Source of the DNA: JAWLFI01 sp964626595
GTDB lineage: Bacteria; Bacteroidota; Bacteroidia; Chitinophagales; Saprospiraceae
Length of the DNA stretch: 29,960 bases
NCBI GenBank assembly: GCA_964626595.1
Contig: CAZVFU010000025.1
Coordinates: 1 to 29,960, forward strand
Direction of reading: 5' to 3'
Numbering within the stretch: the stretch's first letter is position 1; each line of letters begins with the position of its first letter. Of the stretch, positions 6,920 to 15,322 are shown piece after piece. The translations under genes were made by a program, and so were the position numbers. The notes beneath the pieces were generated by a model. It was not told the DNA's origin. It did not search any database and saw nothing but the letters and a program-made list of their open reading frames with translations.

Positions 6920-7795
6920 ATGAATAGAAAAGATTTCCTCAAAAAGGGATTATTAGGGGCGACAGTCTTCGGGTCTGCTCCTCATTTAAGTCGATTAGTA
7001 GAAAACAAAGTGGATGAGCTTAATCCGCTCAAAGTAGTGGGATACAATCATTTACCAAATAGCAATGAAACCGTGAGCGACAATATCATTATACACCGAG
7101 CCCATAGTCGGGGAACAGCCGATCATGGCTGGCTAAAAGCCAATTTTAGTTTTTCTTTTGCCAACTACCACAATCCCGAACGAATGCACTTTGGGGTACT
7201 TCGGGTCTTAAATGATGATACCATTGGTGCGGGTAGAGGATTCCGTACTCACCCTCATGATAATATGGAGATTATTACGATTCCCCTGAAAGGTACCCTC
7301 GAGCACAAAGACAGCATGGGCAACACCTCGCAAATCAAAGCCGGCGAAATCCAGGTTATGAGCGCAGGCACGGGAATCCGACATAGTGAATTCGCTACAA
7401 CCACAGAGGATGTTCAATCTTTCCAAATATGGCTTTTCCCAAAGTATAAGGATGTAACTCCGAGATATGACCAATTACGGCTAGATCCGGTCAAGCGCAA
7501 AAACGCATTCCAGCAAATCCTATCTCCCAATCAGAATGACGAAGGAGTCTGGATCCATCAAGACGCATGGTTTCACATGGCGGATATAGATCAAGGAAAA
7601 ACCCTGGAATATAAATGCAAGCGAAACGGCAACGGCATGTATATCATGGTAGTAGACGGTTCGGCTTCCATCCTCGGACATACCCTGAATAAGAGAGATG
7701 CGATGGGCATTTGGGATGTCAATTCGATTGCAGTAAAGAGTGAAAATCCCTCTACTCAGATATTAGTTTTGGATGTTCCCATGACCTTAGGCTAA
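6920..7795 (+). CDS. pirin family protein, Tat-like leader
   Basis: A 291-residue bicupin of the pirin family. All four metal ligands known from human pirin (H56, H58, H101, E103) have counterparts: H111 and H113 in THPHDNMEI, H155 in GTGIRHSEF, and E157. An iron-type mononuclear centre is therefore expected. Bacterial relatives include quercetin dioxygenases and regulators, and which applies here is unknown. Unusually for a pirin, about 50 residues precede the cupin start, beginning MNRKDFLKKGLLGATVFGSA, a twin-arginine-like leader in the RK form. If it works, the folded metalloprotein is exported. The gene stands alone: 260 bp of non-coding sequence precede it and a 586-bp repeat-rich gap follows. 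Confidence 0.88.
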   Translation: MNRKDFLKKGLLGATVFGSAPHLSRLVENKVDELNPLKVVGYNHLPNSNETVSDNIIIHRAHSRGTADHGWLKANFSFSFANYHNPERMHFGVLRVLNDDTIGAGRGFRTHPHDNMEIITIPLKGTLEHKDSMGNTSQIKAGEIQVMSAGTGIRHSEFATTTEDVQSFQIWLFPKYKDVTPRYDQLRLDPVKRKNAFQQILSPNQNDEGVWIHQDAWFHMADIDQGKTLEYKCKRNGNGMYIMVVDGSASILGHTLNKRDAMGIWDVNSIAVKSENPSTQILVLDVPMTLG

Positions 7796-7823
7796 TAAAA
7801 CTGGAGTCCCTCTTTTTATTATT

Positions 7824-7950
7824 TTTTGGGCGCATCCCTCCAAAGGGCTTCGCCCTTCTCGGGTCGGGCTGTGCAGGGGTTCCGTCCTCGCCCAGTTCTG
7901 GCCTCGGACTCGCTCACTTACGCTCGCGACCCTTACCATCCCTTGCGCAA
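7824..7950 (-). repeat. structured GC-rich repeat, copy 1 (minus)
   Basis: Start of the 586-bp gene-free gap 7796-8381. Read on the minus strand it runs from GCGCAAGGGATGGTAAGGG through GGTCGCGAGCGTAAGTGAGC, a central hairpin (GTCC/GGAC arms, 7884-7909, with symmetric GA steps), AGCCCGACCC, a terminal hairpin AAGGGC-TTC-GCCCTT (7843-7857) and the end GCGCCCAAAA. The order of words matches copies 2 and 3. It is GC-rich and its minus strand cannot encode a plausible protein. I recall similar GC-rich intergenic repeats in Bacteroidota genomes but cannot name the family. Confidence 0.6.
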
Positions 7951-8079
7951 AATTTAAGTTTTGGTGACGGATTGTACACAGAAACCGTAATTCTCAATCT
8001 TGACCAGAACTACTTTATAATAGGATACGAGCTTACTTAAAGTCGAGTTTACCAACTTAGATAGTAGGTTTGATTTGCG

Positions 8080-8267
8080 CCAGCGCTGGGCAGCAGGCTC
8101 TGCCTTCCCATTCTCCATACTTGGAAATGGAAAGGCAGAGAGACCGACTGTAGGGAGGGCCGAGTGAATCCGCGTAAGACCGCTGAACAGCGGGCTGAAG
8201 CGGCCGAATGAACGAGCTGCGAACCATAGCGGCCCGAGCTGCCAGACAGCTCGGGCGGCGCCCAAAA
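8080..8267 (+). repeat. structured GC-rich repeat, copy 2 (plus)
   Basis: Second half of the gap 7796-8381, inverted relative to copy 1, after about 130 bp of AT-rich spacer with no gene. It holds the perfect palindrome CCAGCGCTGG (8080-8089); a 43-nt hairpin (8098-8140; 9+5+4 bp around a TACT loop); GGGAGGGCCGAGTG; nested central arms CCGC/GCGG (8170-8173 with 8200-8203) and CCGCT/AGCGG (8180-8184 with 8189-8193); GCCGAATGAACGAG; and a perfect 10-bp terminal hairpin GCCCGAGCTG/CAGCTCGGGC (8232-8241 with 8247-8256). It ends GCGCCCAAAA (8258-8267), the exact inverse of TTTTGGGCGC at 7824-7833. From 8268 to 8381 I see only AT-rich upstream sequence for the next gene. Confidence 0.6.
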
Positions 8268-8381
8268 CCACGCCTTTCTCTTATATTGCAAAGAATCTAT
8301 CGATAATTTTAGGCCATTTATCCTAAACTCTTATGGTTATCCCATGATTTACCTAACTTTATCGGTATAAATGATATTATC

Positions 8382-10424
8382 ATGAGAATATTTGCAAAAA
8401 TTTCAAATTTACTGCTGTTCCTCCCTATTTTGTGTCTGCCCTTAATCGGGTTTTCTCAGATCGAAGGAAAAAAGGGAGATTCGATAACGGATCGACTGGT
8501 TGATGGGGAGATCGCGTATGAAATCGCCTTGGATTCCGGTCGATACATTGCAGGATTTGTGGAGCAGGAAGCTGTGGATGTCCGAATAGATATCATTGAC
8601 CCGAAAGGAGAAACTTTACATTCCTTTGATGCGCTGAACCGCGGTCGCGAGTCGTTTTATTTTGACACACATTCTTCAGGAATATATTCGGTAAAGATTC
8701 TGGGTGATGACGGCTCCTTTCAGCTCCAAATTCAATTCAACGAGCCCATCGCAAGTGACCCTCAAAAACGAGTACGGCAATGGTTGCAGCCTTTTAACCA
8801 TGAAGGAAGTCCCGGTGTGGGTGTGGCTGTATTCAAGGATTCCAAGACCCAAATCGAGACTTATGCTGGTATGGCCAATCTAAGCTACCAAATTCCAATG
8901 GGGTCGAATACCAGACATAATATAGGCTCAACCTCCAAGCACTTTACTGCTTTTGGTTTGATGCTTTTAGTTGAAAAAGGAGTCATTTCTTTAACTGATG
9001 ATGTTCGTAAATACATTCCTGAGTTACCCGAGTTTTCGGATACGGTCCAAGTCCACAACCTGCTCAATCATACCTCGGGATACCGGGAGTTTATCAATAC
9101 CGTTTTGATGATGGGGCAACACCCCTCAACCCCACTGGATCGAAAAAAAATCATAGAAATGATCCAGCATCAACCTGCCCTTCAGAATGTTCCGGGATCT
9201 GAATTCAATTACAACAATACGGCATTTTCTCTGGTTGCTGAGATTATAGAGCGAGTGAGTGAAGAGCCTTTTGAACGGTATATGGAAAGAGCTGTTTTCC
9301 TTCCCCTTGAAATGGAACATACCCAGTATCGATCGAATAACCAGCAAATAATTCCAAACCGATCGGTGGGCTATGCGCCGGCGGAGGATAATGCTTATCA
9401 GGAAGTGACTGATTTAGGAGGCGGTATGGGACCCGGAGGACTTTATACCACGCTTTCTGATTTCAAGAAGTGGATGAATCATTTCCATGATCCTACCCTA
9501 TGCCGTCCAGAGACCCTCAAAAAAATGATGACATCAGATACCCTACCTTCCGGTAAGCCGACAACTTATGGCTATGGATTATTTATTCAAGAGTATAAAG
9601 GACAACGATATATCCATCATGGCGGAGCAGATTTAGCCCACCGATCTCACATGATGTATTTTCCCGAGATAAACGGGGCTGTAGTAGTTCAAAGTAATGC
9701 AGCAAACTTCCCGGCAGACCTACCCCTTCGGATCGCCGATTTATATTTCGATGATCACTTTACAGAAGAGGCTGAAGAAAGAGACTCTACAGAAGCGGAG
9801 CCTAAAGACTCAATTTCGAATTTTGAATATGAGCTCGAAGAATTTGAACGCTTGTGCGGTCGGTATGAACTTCGGATATCTCCCGGTTTTATACTCCGCT
9901 TTTTTATAGAAGATGATAAAATGATGGCTCAGGCCACAGGACAGCCCGCTTTAGAATTAGAAGCCCTATCAGATTCTACTTTTAATATTGTCCCCGTGCC
10001 AAATGCAAGCCTGACCTTTCATATAGAAGAAGATGGAAGCTCCGATTCACTCACATTGCATCAAGGGGGCCACTTAAAAGCAATACGTATTCAATGGACA
10101 CCCGATGCAAACACTCTGGCTGAGTACGAAGGTACCTACTACAGCCCTGAACTTGAAACCACGATACAACTGCGGCATGATGGAGATACATTAGAGTTGC
10201 ACCATTATCGGTTTCCCAGCCCCTTTTATTTAGAGGCCGGCCAGAAGGATCAATTTGGATCTACAACTCACTTTGGCGCTTTCGGGGAAGTGGCGTTTCA
10301 CAGGAATGAAAAGGAAGAAATTGATGGTCTACATGCATCGAATGGCCGTACGAAAGGCATATGGTTTCAGCGCATTCCAAGCCGTATAATCAAACCGGAT
10401 CCTGCCTTACATTCAACAGAATAG
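8382..10424 (+). CDS. exported serine hydrolase (class C beta-lactamase fold)
   Basis: A 680-residue exported protein. A signal peptide (about 1-25, ending GFSQ) is followed by a beta-rich segment (30-118) with the look of a PPC (bacterial pre-peptidase) domain. The penicillin-binding-protein-like serine hydrolase domain spans about 128-440, with SxxK at S183-T-S-K186, YxN at Y277-N-N279 and H413-G-G415 in place of KTG, which is usual for esterase- or peptidase-type relatives. The C-terminal 200 residues are acidic and beta-rich, as in accessory domains of this family. Likely acts on peptides, esters or cell-wall D-amino-acid substrates in periplasm or outside; resistance function is not implied. 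It stands alone, after the repeat gap and convergent with the M14 peptidase. Confidence 0.88.
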   Translation: MRIFAKISNLLLFLPILCLPLIGFSQIEGKKGDSITDRLVDGEIAYEIALDSGRYIAGFVEQEAVDVRIDIIDPKGETLHSFDALNRGRESFYFDTHSSGIYSVKILGDDGSFQLQIQFNEPIASDPQKRVRQWLQPFNHEGSPGVGVAVFKDSKTQIETYAGMANLSYQIPMGSNTRHNIGSTSKHFTAFGLMLLVEKGVISLTDDVRKYIPELPEFSDTVQVHNLLNHTSGYREFINTVLMMGQHPSTPLDRKKIIEMIQHQPALQNVPGSEFNYNNTAFSLVAEIIERVSEEPFERYMERAVFLPLEMEHTQYRSNNQQIIPNRSVGYAPAEDNAYQEVTDLGGGMGPGGLYTTLSDFKKWMNHFHDPTLCRPETLKKMMTSDTLPSGKPTTYGYGLFIQEYKGQRYIHHGGADLAHRSHMMYFPEINGAVVVQSNAANFPADLPLRIADLYFDDHFTEEAEERDSTEAEPKDSISNFEYELEEFERLCGRYELRISPGFILRFFIEDDKMMAQATGQPALELEALSDSTFNIVPVPNASLTFHIEEDGSSDSLTLHQGGHLKAIRIQWTPDANTLAEYEGTYYSPELETTIQLRHDGDTLELHHYRFPSPFYLEAGQKDQFGSTTHFGAFGEVAFHRNEKEEIDGLHASNGRTKGIWFQRIPSRIIKPDPALHSTE

Positions 10425-10476
10425 GTCTATTTTATAAGAATTGATTGCTTTAGGTTGCCAGTCTATTGGTATAAAC

Positions 10477-11907
10477 TCACAGTTCACTTAAATCAAATAG
10501 CTGGCCATTATTAATCAGGTATCTGAGTTCTCCTGACTTTTTATCTGCCAAATAAAAGGTAGGGTTGCTACCGAAGATGGGGCGGGTCTCAGGCTCAGTA
10601 TCTGGTGAATGCCATCGAACAGGTCCGTATTTAACATTTTCATCTATTCTATCTTTTGTAGGAAAAAGTGCATATCCGTCCTTTAAAGCTTGTTTGATGG
10701 AAGCCTCTTTCCACGACATCGGTTCGGCAGATATTCTTTCGGGATAGGTTTTCGCCGGAACAACCATCATATTACTCATATCGAATGTTTCATAAGCGAG
10801 TGAGGTAGATAGGTCTCCCATATCGGAGATTTGACCATTGAATCCGGCTCCATTTTTATTAGCGTAGATATATTCATTGCGCCGAAAGGCTATATCTACT
10901 GTAAGATCACGATCGAATGCCGGCCATGTCAAATTTTTTAGGAGGAGGTCATGAAGTCCTCTGTTATTCTCAGGTATCGATTCGTAGTCAAAAACTCCAA
11001 AATTCTGATAACACTGGGCTGCTATGCACTCAAAGGCATGAAGAAATAAACCAAAGTGCATTCTCCGGATTTCTTGTTTCTCCCGATCATTCAAAAGGCC
11101 ACCACATTCAATGAGAATGGTTGCTGCGCCCCACTTGGTAATATTATCACCAAAGGCTCTCGGCTCAAAGGCGTCGCTATATCGTCCCACCTGCCCCGGA
11201 ATTAATTTCTGAATAAAAGAATTCAGGCTACCGATCATTTGCATAGCTCGCGTGCGATCATCATTGACATGCTTTTCATAATTAAAAGCCGGAGCGAGAA
11301 ACGAAAAAGTCGCAGGAAGAGGGCTGTCACCTGCGGAATAATAGGTCGATTGGTCGTGCAGATTGAAACCAAATGTTGGCTCCAGAGAGTCTACTAAATG
11401 CTTAAGTATTTGGGCTTCGGGATGTTGCAATCGGAGTGCGTCTCGATTGAGATCTACTCCGGCGGCAGTTCGACGAGTATATTGTTCTGCTCCATCGGGG
11501 TTTAACATGGGAACCATATAAATACTGAGTTCGCTACTCATTCTGTCTTTATACTCCCTGGAAAGCGTCTCATCCTTCAGAAACCGAAACAGGTCCAACA
11601 AGGCCATAGTTGCTGTAGGCTCATCTCCATGCATTTGGGACCACATAAGGATCTTTACCGGGCCATTCCCCCATTTTACGCAGTGAATGGAACGCCCTTC
11701 CAGTGATTGACCGACCTTTGCCGTTTCAACACCTTTGACAGACGACATAGATTGAACCACTTCCTTAACATATTCGTGCTTCGTGAACCGGTCTGTGATA
11801 TTGGGATCTTTGACTTTAGGGTATACGTCAAATGACCAATGACTTTGGGCAGAAATCCCAAAACAAAGAGAGATGAAAAAAAAGCAAAAGAGGATTCGGG
11901 TATTCAT
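10477..11907 (-). CDS. exported M14 zinc carboxypeptidase
   Basis: A 476-residue secreted metallopeptidase. A signal peptide of about 20 residues (ending ISAQ) precedes the M14 domain. Zinc ligands are H93 and E96 in SQMHGDEPT and H184 in FNLHDQS. The general base is E267 in ILIECGG, and VDLNRD (151-156) supplies the NR substrate-carboxylate site. The region after about 290 is a beta-rich accessory part. It would trim C-terminal residues from peptides outside the cytoplasm. Its start lies 24 bp after the DUF3137 stop on the same strand, so it may be co-transcribed with lemA and DUF3137, or have its own unseen promoter. It converges with the serine hydrolase gene across a 52-bp gap. Confidence 0.9.
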   Translation of the reverse strand: MNTRILFCFFFISLCFGISAQSHWSFDVYPKVKDPNITDRFTKHEYVKEVVQSMSSVKGVETAKVGQSLEGRSIHCVKWGNGPVKILMWSQMHGDEPTATMALLDLFRFLKDETLSREYKDRMSSELSIYMVPMLNPDGAEQYTRRTAAGVDLNRDALRLQHPEAQILKHLVDSLEPTFGFNLHDQSTYYSAGDSPLPATFSFLAPAFNYEKHVNDDRTRAMQMIGSLNSFIQKLIPGQVGRYSDAFEPRAFGDNITKWGAATILIECGGLLNDREKQEIRRMHFGLFLHAFECIAAQCYQNFGVFDYESIPENNRGLHDLLLKNLTWPAFDRDLTVDIAFRRNEYIYANKNGAGFNGQISDMGDLSTSLAYETFDMSNMMVVPAKTYPERISAEPMSWKEASIKQALKDGYALFPTKDRIDENVKYGPVRWHSPDTEPETRPIFGSNPTFYLADKKSGELRYLINNGQLFDLSEL

Positions 11908-11931
11908 ATGTACAATTTTCTAAGTTTTGGA

Positions 11932-12903
11932 CTATTCCTTGGTCCAAATTCGATTATTGAGGTTCAAGTCATCCACAACTTCAACAACGAGCCGAATATC
12001 GTCAAAATAGGACTGAATTCTATCGTAATCGATTACGGATTTAAAATAAGATGCTTCAAAAAGATCATGTTTATAGGAAATAGCAACAAAGATCTGACCA
12101 TCTACAAATGACAGCGACACTCTGTTATTTGGGTATTTTCTCTGAAAATGGTTTAGGCGTTGCATAAGGGCCGGTGTAAGAATATACCTGGCTTTTATGT
12201 CATCTGTTGAATAACAAGTAAAGTTATCTGTAAACTCCGGGTCTGCGAGCTCAACCAGTTTCTCTTTGCGATTTAAACCAAAAATTTTCTTAAAAAAAGA
12301 GAATCCACCTCCGATTTGATTGGGCAAGAGGACAGTGCTACCCTCGAAATCTTTATTGAAGTCGGCTATAAAGAAAATGCCTTTAAAAATATCGTGCCAA
12401 TGAGTCTCGCCCTTGCTTCCGGTGGTTTTGTATTGAGTATGAAGTTCAGAAAAGTGAAAATACGTTTTATCAATTTTACCTTCGATAAGATCATCCCCAC
12501 CGAATCGGTCGGTATCCTTGAGGAACAACCTACTTTTATGATACAAAGACTCTGATATTTTTCTTTTGGGATAGTAATCCAGATCGGTAGAGATAAATTT
12601 TACAATAGGTTTTATAACCTGGCCTTTAAAAAGCGCTAAGAAGTTATTGTTTTTATTCGTTTTATAATACTTGTACAGCAGGTAGATCAGCAAAGCCAGG
12701 GAGCAAATACCGCCCCCCCATTTCACAAAGGAGGGTATCCAGGGCCTGCTCAATAAGACTATAAACAACACAATTAGGCCGAAAGTAGATAGTATAAAAC
12801 GCAGTGACGAGTAGATGTACTTCTTACGCATACTATCCAATTCCTCCAATTGAGGCTTTAGAGTTTGTTCGTAAAAAAGGAGGAACTCGTCAGTACTTCG
12901 CAT
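11932..12903 (-). CDS. DUF3137 membrane protein
   Basis: A 323-residue protein with two N-terminal transmembrane helices (about 29-48 and 56-74) separated by a short loop containing prolines and tryptophans, then a large soluble domain containing paired residues typical of DUF3137 (DIFKGIFFIADFNKDF, TGSKGETHW, and a late FVDGQIFVAI strand). Its function is unknown. DUF3137 genes often lie directly after lemA in bacteria, and that is the case here, with a 14-bp gap. The hairpin of two helices suggests that the soluble domain faces the cytoplasm, but topology is inferred. Family call rests on the lemA neighbour plus the pattern of membrane hairpin and domain. Confidence 0.82.
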   Translation of the reverse strand: MRSTDEFLLFYEQTLKPQLEELDSMRKKYIYSSLRFILSTFGLIVLFIVLLSRPWIPSFVKWGGGICSLALLIYLLYKYYKTNKNNNFLALFKGQVIKPIVKFISTDLDYYPKRKISESLYHKSRLFLKDTDRFGGDDLIEGKIDKTYFHFSELHTQYKTTGSKGETHWHDIFKGIFFIADFNKDFEGSTVLLPNQIGGGFSFFKKIFGLNRKEKLVELADPEFTDNFTCYSTDDIKARYILTPALMQRLNHFQRKYPNNRVSLSFVDGQIFVAISYKHDLFEASYFKSVIDYDRIQSYFDDIRLVVEVVDDLNLNNRIWTKE

Positions 12904-12917
12904 TCTTTAAATAATAA

Positions 12918-13475
12918 TTATAGTTCGACATCTACGGTTTGGCGTTCATTCGCGGTAGCTTCAAAGAGGGATTGTTTTTTAAAGCTGAACAGTTTGGCGA
13001 CCATATTGGACGGGAAGGTTTCGATGGCCGTGTTGAGTTTAGTTACGGACATATTAAAGGACCTTCTCGATGCAGAGAGTTGTTCTTCTACCTCTGCCAG
13101 AGATCTTTGGAGGTGCATGAAGTTATCACTGGCTTTTAATTCAGGATAAGCCTCCACATTCACTAAAAGATTGCCCAGGGCCCGGGATAGTTGGTTGTTA
13201 ATGTCTACACTTTGCTCGTCCGACAAATTTCCGTTTTGGGCACGGGATCTCAAGTGAGTAATCTTTTCTAATAGTTCTTGCTCATGATCCATGTAGCCTT
13301 TTACTGCATCTACTAAAGCCGGGATAAGATCATACCGCTTCTTCAATTGGACATCGATATTGCTCAAAGCATTGTGAGCCATATTTTTTAAGGAAATGAG
13401 GCGATTATAAATAAACATAATGATGAGCGCCACACCGGCTAGAACCACAATTTGAATTGTCCAACTACTGCCCAT
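12918..13475 (-). CDS. lemA: LemA family membrane protein
   Basis: A 185-residue LemA protein: one N-terminal transmembrane helix (about 8-25) and then a long helical bundle. The family signature runs from NALSNIDVQLKKRYDLIPAL (about 37-56) into VKGYMDHEQELLEKI, and ends with a VAKLFSFK-type segment near 157-164. LemA proteins are widespread and of uncertain role, possibly in envelope stress or membrane organisation. It heads the minus-strand group with DUF3137 and the M14 peptidase. An exact -7 box lies 14 bp before its ATG. Confidence 0.93.
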   Translation of the reverse strand: MGSSWTIQIVVLAGVALIIMFIYNRLISLKNMAHNALSNIDVQLKKRYDLIPALVDAVKGYMDHEQELLEKITHLRSRAQNGNLSDEQSVDINNQLSRALGNLLVNVEAYPELKASDNFMHLQRSLAEVEEQLSASRRSFNMSVTKLNTAIETFPSNMVAKLFSFKKQSLFEATANERQTVDVEL

Positions 13476-13489
13476 AATTTAATTTTATT

Positions 13490-13497
13490 CAAATATA
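13490..13497 (-). promoter_or_regulatory. -7 box of lemA
   Basis: The minus strand reads TATATTTG (exact TAnnTTTG), ending 14 bp before the lemA ATG at 13475. No TTG is found 18-21 bp upstream, so the -33 element is degenerate or absent. The predicted leader would be about 10 nt. Confidence 0.55.
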
Positions 13498-13611
13498 ATA
13501 AAGTTACAGGGTATAATCAGAAATCGATATAATGAAAACTGGCACAAGGACATTGCCATTCTGAACACTGACTGAACTACAAAGATTGCTTTTTACGATA
13601 AACAGCAGACT

Positions 13612-13642
13612 AAAAAAAATTCCACCTCACATAATGAGAGGG
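13612..13642 (-). terminator. terminator of the osmC-cysE-cysM operon
   Basis: On the minus strand CCCTCTCA and TGAGGTGG pair around a 5-nt loop (one G-U and one mismatch) and are followed by AA and eight Ts (13619-13612). It begins a few bases after the cysM stop at 13647, which fits a rho-independent terminator for that operon. Confidence 0.7.
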
Positions 13643-13646
13643 TAAA

Positions 13647-14522
13647 TCAGAATAAGTCTGTGGACAGGTAGCGATCTCCGCGATCACAAACAATGTATAC
13701 AATAAGCCCACTTTCGATTTCAGAGGCTAATTGCTTAGCAATGTGGTAAGCTCCTCCTGCACTCATTCCACTCATAATACCTTCTTTTATGGCCATTTCA
13801 CGGGCGGCTTGACGAGCGTCAGATTCCGACACCGATCGTTCCTCATCGACTCTGCTGGCATCGAATATACCTGGTGTGAGTTCAGGGCTCCACCTTCGAA
13901 TGCCAGGAATCCGACTACCTTCTGCAGGCTGAGCTCCAATGATCTGAATATTGGAGTTTTGTTCTTTGAGATATTTAGAAACCCCCATTATAGTTCCAGT
14001 GGTTCCCATGGCTGAGACGAAATGAGTGATTTTACCCTTTGTATCTTTCCAAATTTCCGGGCCGGTTGATTTGTAGTGTGCCTTCCAATTATTATCATTA
14101 TCAAATTGGTTCAGTTGGAAGTATCCATTTTCTGCAGCTAATTCCGCTGCATGTATTCGAGCATACTCAATCGTTTTCTCAGAAGGGGTCAAAATCAGCT
14201 CTGCGCCATATGCCCGCATACTTTTTTTACGCTCCTCCGTGGCGCTTTCCGGCATAACAAGGATCATTCGCATATTGAATATACTTGCACACATAGCTAA
14301 AGCTATGCCTGTATTTCCACTGGTAGCCTCAATTAAGGTGTCTCCGGGCTTGATCTGACCAGATTTCAGTGCGCCTTGTATCATATTCAGAGCAGGGCGG
14401 TCTTTTACACTCCCTGCTGGGTTATTTCCCTCCATTTTCCCATAGATGGAGACGGAGGGATTGGGAGACGCGTGCCTAAGTTTAACTAAAGGGGTATTTC
14501 CTATAAGATGTTTTAGCTCCAT
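13647..14522 (-). CDS. cysM: cysteine synthase, CysM type
   Basis: A PLP enzyme that makes L-cysteine from O-acetylserine and sulfide (or thiosulfate). It is 291 residues, the short CysM-like length. The PLP lysine is K40 in NPAGSVKDRPA. The substrate loop TSGNTG is at 67-72, the phosphate-binding GTTGT at 173-177, and a late MSAGGA motif is present. DNDNNWKAHY (141-150) resembles the CysM rather than the CysK version of this segment, which supports the symbol, but CysK/CysM preference is not provable by eye. Its ATG overlaps the cysE stop by one base (TAATG), so the two pathway steps are translationally linked. Confidence 0.9.
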   Translation of the reverse strand: MELKHLIGNTPLVKLRHASPNPSVSIYGKMEGNNPAGSVKDRPALNMIQGALKSGQIKPGDTLIEATSGNTGIALAMCASIFNMRMILVMPESATEERKKSMRAYGAELILTPSEKTIEYARIHAAELAAENGYFQLNQFDNDNNWKAHYKSTGPEIWKDTKGKITHFVSAMGTTGTIMGVSKYLKEQNSNIQIIGAQPAEGSRIPGIRRWSPELTPGIFDASRVDEERSVSESDARQAAREMAIKEGIMSGMSAGGAYHIAKQLASEIESGLIVYIVCDRGDRYLSTDLF

Positions 14523-15322
14523 TATTCTGATTTCTCTCTGTTTTTCGAAGTATGGTACACAATGGTATCTGGTGCTACACTCTTTGTAATGAATGTATTT
14601 CCACCGATCGTACTATTAGATCCAATTACCGTATTTCCTCCTAAAATGGTAGCTCCGGCATAAATAACAACCCCTTCCTCTATGGTGGGATGTCGCTTAA
14701 TATTAGCTTCCTCTTTTTTTACGCTGAGTCCGCCTAAAGTCACCCCTTGATACATCTTCACATTAGGGCCTATTTTAGCCGTGGCTCCTATGACGATACC
14801 GGTACCATGATCAATAAAAAAAGGAGCATCGATTTCGGCTGCGGGATGAATATCCACACCTGTTTGGCTATGCGCACATTCCGTAATCATACGAGGGAGG
14901 ATAGGCACTTTAAGTTTATAGAAAAAGTGCCCTATTCGGTATGCTGCAATAGCTCGAATGCCGGGATAGCATCTAATCACCTCTTCTCTACTTTGAGCCG
15001 CCGGATCACCTGAGTAAATGGCATCGATATCAGAATCTAATGTAGATTGTATGGCAGGTAAATGACTAAAAAATTGATCAGAAATCTCATTTGAATTTAA
15101 ATCGGTTCCTCTTAAACTGCATTCCAGGATCTTATCCAAATCGAGTTTTAGATCTTCCATATAAAATCCAAAGTCATTTTCATCTGCAAAAACGAGTTCA
15201 ATAGAAATAGGAAAAACCACATTCATTAGATTACCCATCCATTGACTAACTGTCGATAAGGGAACACACTTCGAGGAGCTTAAATAACTTTGATATAAAG
15301 GTTTGACGTATTCGTTTTTCAT
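14522..15322 (-). CDS. cysE: serine O-acetyltransferase
   Basis: Acetylates serine with acetyl-CoA to O-acetylserine, the step before cysM. It is 266 residues, with a helical N-terminal domain and a left-handed beta-helix of hexapeptide repeats from about residue 150. The catalytic histidine is H159 in VDIHPAAEI (E. coli H158). DHGTGIVIGATAKIG at 171-185 and the RHP motif further on match the acetyl-CoA/serine site. The layout resembles the EpsC-type of Bacteroidota. The tail ends shortly after the helix, and I do not see the long CysK-binding C-terminus of E. coli CysE. It overlaps the OsmC gene by 4 bp upstream and cysM by 1 bp downstream. Confidence 0.92.
   Translation of the reverse strand: MKNEYVKPLYQSYLSSSKCVPLSTVSQWMGNLMNVVFPISIELVFADENDFGFYMEDLKLDLDKILECSLRGTDLNSNEISDQFFSHLPAIQSTLDSDIDAIYSGDPAAQSREEVIRCYPGIRAIAAYRIGHFFYKLKVPILPRMITECAHSQTGVDIHPAAEIDAPFFIDHGTGIVIGATAKIGPNVKMYQGVTLGGLSVKKEEANIKRHPTIEEGVVIYAGATILGGNTVIGSNSTIGGNTFITKSVAPDTIVYHTSKNREKSE

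Noticed and set aside
7954..8291. Two minus-strand open frames across repeat copy 2 and the AT-rich spacer
   Set aside because: They translate the hairpins of the repeat and show no protein-like pattern.
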